Assembly: GCA_947374535.1 (NCBI GenBank)
Contig: CANCCJ010000084.1
Location: forward strand, 1-11,654
Source of the DNA: Comamonadaceae bacterium
GTDB taxonomy: Bacteria > Pseudomonadota > Gammaproteobacteria > Burkholderiales > Burkholderiaceae
DNA: 11,654 bases
Reading direction: 5' to 3'
The position numbers were made by a program, and so were the translations under genes. Every line of letters starts with the position of its first letter. The first letter of the stretch is position 1. The notes beneath the pieces were generated by a model, which worked only from the letters and a program-made list of their open reading frames with translations, ran no database searches and was not told the origin of the DNA. This document shows, one piece after another, positions 6,488 to 11,654 of this stretch.

Positions 6488-8218
6488 GTGCCCACACAAA
6501 GTTATATCCCCGGCAAAGATGCGCCGCTCGAAGCCACCATCAACACCCTACAAGCCAAGCTGCAGGCGTTGGGTTTTCACATCGAAGAGAAGAGTTGGCT
6601 CAACCCTGTAGACGGCGTTTGGTCGGTTCATATCCGTGACCGTGATTGTCCCGTGTTGTTTGCCAACGGCAAAGGCGCCACACGCATGGCGTGTTTGGCC
6701 AGTGCCTTAGGCGAGTTTTTTGAGCGCTTGGCCACCAACTATTTTTGGACCCATTTCTACTTAGGCCCCGTCACGGCAAATGCCCCGTTTGTGCATTACC
6801 CACAAGAGCGCTGGTTTGATTTGACCGAGGACGGCGCTTGGCCCAAGGGCCTGCTCAACGACGCGCTGCACAAGTTTTACAACCCAGAAGGCAACATCGA
6901 TTGCGCCAACTTGGTGGAGTTCAACTCGGGCAACGTGGACCGCGGCATTTGCGCCATCCCCTACGTGCGCCAGCGCGATGGCTCGACGGCCTACATTCCC
7001 GTCAACATCATGGGTAACTTGTATGTGAGCAATGGCATGTCGGCGGGCAACACCGCTGCGGAGGCACGCACGCAGGCGTTGTCTGAAATTTTTGAGCGCT
7101 ACGTGAAGGGCAAAATCATCAGCGAAGGCATTTGCTTGCCCGACGTGCCTGAGGCGGTGATCAACCGTTACCCACGCATTGCCTCGGGCATTGCCGCTTT
7201 GCGTGCCGCAGGTTTTGGCATCTTGGTGAAAGATGCGTCCCTGGGCGGCAAGTACCCCGTGATGAACGTCACGCTGCTGCACCCGCAAGACCAAGGTTGC
7301 TTTGCCAGTTTTGGCGCACACCCACGTTTTGAGGTGGCCTTAGAGCGGGCCTTGACTGAGCTGCTGCAAGGCCGAGCGCTGGACACTTTGGGGGGCTTCT
7401 CACCCCCCACCTTTGATTTGGACGAAGCCGCGAGCGCGACCAACATTGAGATTCATTTCGTAGATTCGAGCGGCGTGATTCACTGGGAGTTTTTGGGCGA
7501 GATTCCAGACTACGTGTTTGTGGACTGGAACTTTGCAACCACCACGGCTGATGACTACGCCTTTTGTGTCAAGCGCATCCACGACGACGGCTTTGACATC
7601 TACATCGCCGACTTCGAGCACTTAGGCGTCTATGCCTGCCGCATTTTGGTACCCGGGATGTCCGAGATTTATCCGGTGGACGACCTCGACTTTGAGAACA
7701 ACAGCATCGCCAACGAGATGCGTGAAGCCATCCTCAACTTGACCGACCTCGACAACGAAGAATGCACCGATTTGTTGGCTTCGCTGAACGCGTCCAACTT
7801 AGCAGACCAACGCCCCGTGGCGAGCCTGATTGGCATGACACCTGATGCAGACACCTTCTGGGCCGATTTGCGCGTAGGCGAACTCAAAACCTTGTTGGCG
7901 TTGGCCTGTGGCGATGAAGCGGCTACCGTGGAAGGCTGCGAGTGGATTCGACACTTCGACCAAATTCCGCAGCAACGTCGCTCGATCTATGCGTGCATCG
8001 AAACCTTGGTGTTGCTCACTGACCGAGGAGACACTGCGCCTTATGTGGGGGCGATTCGTCAGCTCTTTGGCTCTGGTGTGTTTGAACAAGCCCACGCGCT
8101 CATCATGCAGACCGACCGCTTCATGGGCATTTCAGCGCCGGGCTTGATGATGGACGGCTGTCAAATGCAGCACAAGTTGTGGGCGGCTTATGCCAAAGTG
8201 CAGGCGCTTAAAAAGTAA
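6488..8218 (+). CDS. ycaO: YcaO, accessory factor of ribosomal protein S12 methylthiotransferase (RimO)
   Basis: The protein matches E. coli YcaO (586 aa) from end to end at 576 aa. It opens PTQSYIPGKDAPLEATI, equivalent to the E. coli N-terminus, which fixes the GTG at 6488 as start. The ATP/Mg2+-binding YcaO motifs are intact: SALGEFFERL with Glu76 and Glu79, and NTAAEARTQALSEIFERY with Glu192, Glu200 and Glu203. The last third (about 410-576) is the helical, TPR-like extension of the RimO-linked type; it lacks the PxPxP C-terminus of azole-forming YcaO proteins. In E. coli it supports beta-methylthiolation of an aspartate in S12 by RimO; the biochemical mechanism is not well settled. No RimO gene is next to it. 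It has its own 90-base upstream gap, no obvious Shine-Dalgarno, and its stop touches the convergent VOC gene. Confidence 0.95.
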   Translation: MPTQSYIPGKDAPLEATINTLQAKLQALGFHIEEKSWLNPVDGVWSVHIRDRDCPVLFANGKGATRMACLASALGEFFERLATNYFWTHFYLGPVTANAPFVHYPQERWFDLTEDGAWPKGLLNDALHKFYNPEGNIDCANLVEFNSGNVDRGICAIPYVRQRDGSTAYIPVNIMGNLYVSNGMSAGNTAAEARTQALSEIFERYVKGKIISEGICLPDVPEAVINRYPRIASGIAALRAAGFGILVKDASLGGKYPVMNVTLLHPQDQGCFASFGAHPRFEVALERALTELLQGRALDTLGGFSPPTFDLDEAASATNIEIHFVDSSGVIHWEFLGEIPDYVFVDWNFATTTADDYAFCVKRIHDDGFDIYIADFEHLGVYACRILVPGMSEIYPVDDLDFENNSIANEMREAILNLTDLDNEECTDLLASLNASNLADQRPVASLIGMTPDADTFWADLRVGELKTLLALACGDEAATVEGCEWIRHFDQIPQQRRSIYACIETLVLLTDRGDTAPYVGAIRQLFGSGVFEQAHALIMQTDRFMGISAPGLMMDGCQMQHKLWAAYAKVQALKK

Positions 8219-8926
8219 TTAAAGCCCAAGACTTTCCAGCACCACCACACCCTTGGGGGTTTGCAGCGTGGCTTTGAGGTTGGCTGGCCCTTCGGTCACG
8301 CGCACACGGGCGAGTTCAATCGCGTCATAAGCGGCTTGCAGTTTGGCCGCGCTGGGGTGCGTGACTTCGAGACCTTGCAAGGTCACACCCGAGCGGGTGA
8401 GGGTGTTGCGGGGGTGAAGCTTGAGCGGGTCCGTGGCTTCGGGCTTGCCCCATTGGATGAGGGTGGGCATACAGCCGTCAAACAAGCGTTGACCATCGGC
8501 GCGCACTGAGATTTGCCAGTTGAGTGTGCCTCGGTTGGTGCGGCGGCTGGCGTGAATGGCGGGGCCGCGGTCAATGCCTTGCATCCGAATGGCCATGCGT
8601 GCTGCCTTGATGTCGGGGGTGTTGACCACAAAGTGCACCAAGCGTGGTTCAAGGGCCACGGCTTTTTGCAAAGCGGGGTCGTCCATGTCATACCAGCGGG
8701 TAGGGCAGGCGCGTTTGGGGCGAACGGCTTTTGGGTCGATGGCGATGATTTCAACATAGGCCATGGGGTTGGATGGCGAGGCGACTTTGAACAAGCGGTT
8801 GTGCGTGCCGTATAGCGTGTGTTCGCCGCCGGGACCCGGTGTGATGCCCAGGGTTGCTTCGCACCATTGCACGCCTTGCTCAAGGCTTTTGGCAACGATG
8901 ACGAGATGGTCTATTTGTGTATGCAT
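8219..8926 (-). CDS. VOC/glyoxalase-like domain protein (Glyoxalase_3 type), 235 aa
   Basis: The start MHTQIDHLVIVAKSLEQGVQ followed by GEHTLYGTHNRLFKV and AYVEIIAID is the pattern of the Glyoxalase_3-like group of the vicinal oxygen chelate fold, with His7 in the IDHLV strand and the acidic end of YVEII as likely metal ligands. The second half (about 105-235) carries a related repeat (RLVHFVVNTPDIKAARM onward, and GLEVTHPSAAKLQAAYDAI). Enzymes of this fold use a metal to isomerise, cleave or protect small substrates; the substrate here is unknown. I start it at ATG 8926, where the conserved IDHLVI strand begins four residues later; a GTG at 8944 in the same frame would add six residues and overlap the synthetase stop. 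It is the second gene of a unit with the acyl-CoA synthetase, 17 bases after that stop. Its stop abuts the ycaO stop. Confidence 0.85.
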   Translation of the reverse strand: MHTQIDHLVIVAKSLEQGVQWCEATLGITPGPGGEHTLYGTHNRLFKVASPSNPMAYVEIIAIDPKAVRPKRACPTRWYDMDDPALQKAVALEPRLVHFVVNTPDIKAARMAIRMQGIDRGPAIHASRRTNRGTLNWQISVRADGQRLFDGCMPTLIQWGKPEATDPLKLHPRNTLTRSGVTLQGLEVTHPSAAKLQAAYDAIELARVRVTEGPANLKATLQTPKGVVVLESLGL

Positions 8927-8943
8927 GGGGCAGCACCATACCA

Positions 8944-10497
8944 CTAGGGTTGGGAGAGGCGTTGACGCAACTCGGTTTTGAGCACTTTGCCGTAGTTATT
9001 TTTGGGCAAGCTGCTGACCAGCTCGTAGCGCTTGGGGCGTTTGAAGCGGGCGATTTCGTTCAGACAAAACGCGTCCAGTGCCTGCGTGCTGAGGGTGACA
9101 CCAGGCTGTGCCACGACAAAAGCGACGACGACCTCCCCCCACTCAGGGTCTGGCGCACCGATGACCGCGACTTCACTGACACCTGGTGCCTGCAACAGTA
9201 CTTCTTCTACTTCGCGCGGGTAGACATTGGAGCCACCGCAGATGATGAGGTCTTTGCTGCGGTCTTTGAGGGTGAGAAACCCATGTGCATCAAGGCTACC
9301 CATGTCGCCGGTGAACAACCAGCCGTCGCGAATGGCGGCTTGCGTGGCTTCAGGGTTGCGCCAGTAGCCCGCCATCACGCTGTCGCCTTGAATGAGCACT
9401 TCGCCGACTTCACCCTGAGCCAAGTCTTGGCCGTGGCTGTCGGTGACACGAATTTGCACAGGGGTTTGGGCCACGCCGATGGAAGCCATGCGTTGGGCGT
9501 GTTCTGGGTGCGCGGTGTCACTCAAATGAAAGCGAGACAGGGCAGTGCCCACCATGGGGCTTTCGCCTTGACCGTAAATCTGCACAAAGCGTGGCCCCAT
9601 GATGCGCAGGGCGCGCTGAATGTCTGCGACGTACATGGGCGCACCGCCGTAGACGATGGTCTTGAATGAATGTGCGCAGCGCTCGGGTGTGATGTCTGCT
9701 TGTTCTGCATGGTCTACCAAGCGCTTGACGATGGTGGGCGCTGCAAACAGTGACAAGGGGCCAAGGGCTCGGCCTAGTTCAAACAGCTCTGCCGCATTAA
9801 ACCCACCAGAGGCAGGGATGACGTGGCGTGCCCCAGCCATCAAGTGTGGGATGGCATACAGGCCCGCCCCATGCGACATGGGGGCCGCATAGGCAATGGC
9901 GTCTTGCATGTCAATGGCATCCACATCGGTGAAGTAGGCCATGCCCATGGTCATCAAATTGCGGTGCGTGATCATGACGCCTTTGGGCCGCCCTGTGGTG
10001 CCGCTGGTGTAAAACAACCAAGCCAAATCGTCAGGCTGGCGCTCGGCAATGGGGGTGTTGGGCGCTGCACCTTGGTGGTCTTTGGGAAGGCGCCACAAGG
10101 AATCGGCTTCGGTCGAGTCCACGTCAATGACACGTTGCAAGCCTTGCAGTTGCTCGCCCGTGTCGGTGGTCACGTCGCGCGTGACAAACGCCCAGCTGGC
10201 TTGTGCGTTGTCCACAATCCATTGCGCTTCGCGGACATGGAGCTTGGCGTTGATGGGCACCACGACCAAGCCAGCCCACCATGCACCAAACATCACCTCA
10301 AGGTAGCGTGGGTGGTTGTGCATGAACAGGGCCACGCGATCGCCAGGCTTGAGGCCTGCGGTTTGAAACTGCTGAGCCAAATGGGCGCTGCGTTGCGCCC
10401 ACGCGCCATGGGTTGCGACCGCCTGCGTGCCTTGGAACAAGGCCACCCGGTGGGTGTGCTGTCGCGCCATGCGTTGTAGCAAATGAGCAAGGTTCAA
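8944..10497 (-). CDS. AMP-forming acyl-CoA synthetase/ligase, 517 aa
   Basis: Activates a carboxylic acid with ATP to an acyl-adenylate and passes it to CoA. All core motifs of the ANL superfamily are present: the P-loop FYTSGTTGRPKGV (162-174), the A5 motif YGQGESPM (308-315), WLFTGDMG (393-400), the hinge DRSKDLIICGGSNVYPREVEEV (412-433), and the C-terminal PKNNYGKVLK with catalytic Lys504. The A5 motif reads GQGES instead of the common G-M/Q-T-E, a variation that occurs in this superfamily. Length is normal for fatty- or aryl-acid ligases; the acid cannot be told from the sequence, and fatty acid or aromatic substrates are both possible. The start is TTG at 10497, preceded by GAGGGAGAG with about 8 bases of spacing, a strong site; no ATG competes. 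It is followed by the VOC gene in one unit and is divergent from the S4-domain gene. Confidence 0.93.
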   Translation of the reverse strand: MNLAHLLQRMARQHTHRVALFQGTQAVATHGAWAQRSAHLAQQFQTAGLKPGDRVALFMHNHPRYLEVMFGAWWAGLVVVPINAKLHVREAQWIVDNAQASWAFVTRDVTTDTGEQLQGLQRVIDVDSTEADSLWRLPKDHQGAAPNTPIAERQPDDLAWLFYTSGTTGRPKGVMITHRNLMTMGMAYFTDVDAIDMQDAIAYAAPMSHGAGLYAIPHLMAGARHVIPASGGFNAAELFELGRALGPLSLFAAPTIVKRLVDHAEQADITPERCAHSFKTIVYGGAPMYVADIQRALRIMGPRFVQIYGQGESPMVGTALSRFHLSDTAHPEHAQRMASIGVAQTPVQIRVTDSHGQDLAQGEVGEVLIQGDSVMAGYWRNPEATQAAIRDGWLFTGDMGSLDAHGFLTLKDRSKDLIICGGSNVYPREVEEVLLQAPGVSEVAVIGAPDPEWGEVVVAFVVAQPGVTLSTQALDAFCLNEIARFKRPKRYELVSSLPKNNYGKVLKTELRQRLSQP

Positions 10498-10525
10498 CGA
10501 AATCTCTCCCTCAAGACGTGAAGGT

Positions 10526-10555
10526 TTGAACGATACAACGATTAACTGTGGGAGG
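10526..10555. promoter_or_regulatory. divergent regulatory gap with direct repeat and strong RBS
   Basis: The 69-base gap between the acyl-CoA synthetase and the S4-domain gene holds two copies of AACGAT 8 bases apart (10529-10534 and 10537-10542), TTGAAC at 10526-10531 and, for the plus-strand gene, the Shine-Dalgarno GGAGG at 10551-10555. No clean -35/-10 pair with normal spacing is visible in either direction. The direct repeat could be an operator half-site pair; with only two six-base copies this is weak. Confidence 0.25.
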
Positions 10556-10566
10556 ATCCATGCCTT

Positions 10567-11379
10567 ATGAATTCAAGCAAACCCGAGGGCGAACGCCTTT
10601 CCAAACGCATCATGCAACTGCGCGACTGTTCGCGTCGTGAGGCTGAGCAATACATTGAAGCTGGCTTTGTACGTGTCGATGGCGTGGTGGTGGAAGAGCC
10701 GCAGTTTCGTGTCAGTCACCAAAACGTGACACTGGATGCACACGCGACCTTGCTGAATCTGCAGTCTGTAACGCTCATCCTGAATAAGCCCGCAGGTTGG
10801 ACCGATGGTTTAGAGCCATTGCCGGTGGCGAGGTCCGCACAGCCGGGCCGTCAATCTGAGCCACCCCGGGCCCCTCGAGGTCCACAAAATGTGCGCAGCT
10901 TGCTCACGCCCGCACAGCACAGCAAGCACGACCACAGCGGTGTGCGTTTGTTGAAAAGCCATTTGACGAGGCTCGACGCCAGCGTGCCTTTGGAATACGA
11001 AGCTAGCGGTTTAGTGGCTTTCACGCAAGATTTTCGAACCCAACGTAAGTTGGTGGAAGACATGCCCTTCATGGAGCATGAGCTCATCATTGATGTGCGT
11101 GGTGAGGTGTTGCCCGATGCACTGCGTCCTATTGAGCGGGCGATGCGTGATGAGCGTTTGCGTTTGCCCGACTTCAAAATCAGCGTGGGCAGCGCCAATC
11201 CCGAGCGCAGCAAATTGCGTTTGGCCGTCAAAGGCTCGCACTTAGGCCTGGCCGTTTATTTGTGTGAATTGGCCGGACTGGACATCATCGGGATGCGCCG
11301 TATTCGCTTGGGCCGCGTGAGTTTGGGCGATTTGGAAGAGGGGACTTGGCGCTACTTGGCCGAAGGCGAGCGGTTTTAA
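10567..11379 (+). CDS. S4-domain protein, degenerate RsuA/RluF-type pseudouridine synthase homologue, 270 aa
   Basis: Residues 9-50 form an S4 RNA-binding domain (RLSKRIMQLRDCSRREAEQY, then IEAGFVRVDG). The strand LILNKPAG (70-77) matches the start of the RsuA/RluF catalytic domain. Beyond that the hallmarks are altered. Where the family has RLDxDTxGL with the catalytic Asp, this protein has PLEYEASGLVAFTQD (141-155) with Glu143; a nearby RLD at 135-137 is five residues out of register. The KxY segment reads EHELII (170-175), and the usual NRQIRRM is replaced by HLGLAVYLCE (225-234). The end RRIRLGRVSLGDLEEGTWRY (244-263) is again family-like. A Pro/Arg-rich insert fills 85-110. Start ATG 10567 is the first after an in-frame TAA at 10543, 11 bases after GGAGG. 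RNA binding is likely; pseudouridine-forming activity is doubtful. Confidence 0.85.
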   Translation: MNSSKPEGERLSKRIMQLRDCSRREAEQYIEAGFVRVDGVVVEEPQFRVSHQNVTLDAHATLLNLQSVTLILNKPAGWTDGLEPLPVARSAQPGRQSEPPRAPRGPQNVRSLLTPAQHSKHDHSGVRLLKSHLTRLDASVPLEYEASGLVAFTQDFRTQRKLVEDMPFMEHELIIDVRGEVLPDALRPIERAMRDERLRLPDFKISVGSANPERSKLRLAVKGSHLGLAVYLCELAGLDIIGMRRIRLGRVSLGDLEEGTWRYLAEGERF

Positions 11380-11384
11380 TACAC

Positions 11385-11398
11385 CGCACCCGGGTGCG
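11385..11398. terminator. perfect 14-base palindrome between convergent genes
   Basis: CGCACCCGGGTGCG lies in the 20-base gap between the S4-domain gene stop and the NlpC/P60 gene stop and can fold into a 5-bp GC-rich stem with a CCGG loop. No T-run follows on the plus strand; on the minus strand the transcript reads GTGTATTAAAA after it. It is a candidate weak bidirectional terminator only. Confidence 0.3.
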
Positions 11399-11399
11399 C

Positions 11400-11654
11400 C
11401 TAGTTGTTGGTGCTGTCGCTGTTGGCGGGCGCTACGCGTCGTGCGCCAGTGAAGCGACGGTCCCAATAGGCTTGGCGCATGTCGTCCACACGCACTTGTT
11501 GGCCAGGCTTGGGGGAATGGATGAACTTGTTGTCACCCACGTAGATGCCCACATGGCTGAAGGTTTGACGCATGGTGTTGAAGAACACCAAGTCACCGGG
11601 TTTTAAATCTTGTTTGTCGATTTTTTCGGTCACCGCCGCTTGTTCGCTGGCACG
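11400..11654 (-). CDS. NlpC/P60 (C40) family peptidoglycan peptidase, C-terminal part only
   Basis: 85 residues can be read, open through the right edge of the window, so the true start is outside. The segment LKPGDLVFFNT, followed by SHVGIYVGDNKFIHSP, is the second half of an NlpC/P60 catalytic domain: the catalytic His lies in SHVGIY, and the His of KFIHSP is the third polar residue of the site. The catalytic Cys would be upstream, beyond the window. The protein ends with a short Ser/Asn-rich tail (ANSDSTNN). These enzymes cleave stem peptides of peptidoglycan in the periplasm, usually behind a signal peptide or lipobox, neither visible here. A GTG at 11633 is in frame but lies within the domain and is not a likely start. 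It is convergent with the S4-domain gene. Confidence 0.9.
   Translation of the reverse strand, partial: RASEQAAVTEKIDKQDLKPGDLVFFNTMRQTFSHVGIYVGDNKFIHSPKPGQQVRVDDMRQAYWDRRFTGARRVAPANSDSTNN

Noticed and set aside
6761..7321. Minus-strand frame of 186 codons opposite ycaO
   Set aside because: Antisense shadow of a conserved gene with no start signal or domain.
6488..8218. YcaO as part of an azole-forming peptide (RiPP) cluster
   Set aside because: The protein matches the S12 accessory type from end to end, lacks a PxPxP end, and no precursor peptide, dehydrogenase or TfuA-like gene is near.
8917..9669. Long plus-strand reading frame (250 codons) opposite the acyl-CoA synthetase
   Set aside because: It is a shadow of the well-supported synthetase gene with all ANL motifs; its translation shows no recognisable domain. 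The same holds for the plus-strand frame at 9823-10479.

Overview
The window looks like a stretch of ordinary, densely coding chromosome from a betaproteobacterium, most likely Burkholderiales/Comamonadaceae (Limnohabitans- or Rhodoferax-like). This placement is an inference from the style of the proteins (a YbfB/YjiJ-type MFS carrier, a YcaO of the S12 accessory type, a DusC, a DTW protein) and the fairly high-GC, tightly packed layout; no rRNA or other marker is present. I see no mobile element, tRNA, rRNA, CRISPR array or phage gene. Thirteen genes fill the window, two cut by its edges, and no gene-free stretch exceeds about 125 bases.

Left part (1-3650, minus strand, read right to left): a compact probable operon of six genes: a GNAT acetyltransferase, a small free-standing J-domain protein, three proteins I cannot name (182, 251 and 403 aa; the first two end in strongly acidic tails), and the start of a DTW-domain tRNA-modification protein that runs off the left edge. 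Gaps are 3 to 35 bases.

Middle (3774-8218, plus strand): dusC (tRNA dihydrouridine synthase), a 164-aa unknown protein overlapping it by ATGA, and an MFS carrier with a TTG start form one transcription unit. After a 90-base gap comes ycaO, encoding the accessory factor of ribosomal protein S12 methylthiolation.

Right part: ycaO abuts, with zero bases between stops, a convergent two-gene unit on the minus strand (an AMP-forming acyl-CoA synthetase followed by a glyoxalase-like VOC protein). Divergent from it is an S4-domain protein with a pseudouridine-synthase fold whose hallmark active-site motifs appear to be lost. It is convergent with the C-terminal part of an NlpC/P60 cell-wall peptidase cut by the right edge.

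Four of the genes act, or by family should act, on tRNA, rRNA or the ribosome (DTW protein, DusC, YcaO, S4/pseudouridine-synthase-like protein). The best candidates for something undescribed are the eroded pseudouridine-synthase homologue and the J-domain plus acidic-tailed protein cluster. I do not see a clear defence, mobile or biosynthetic system.
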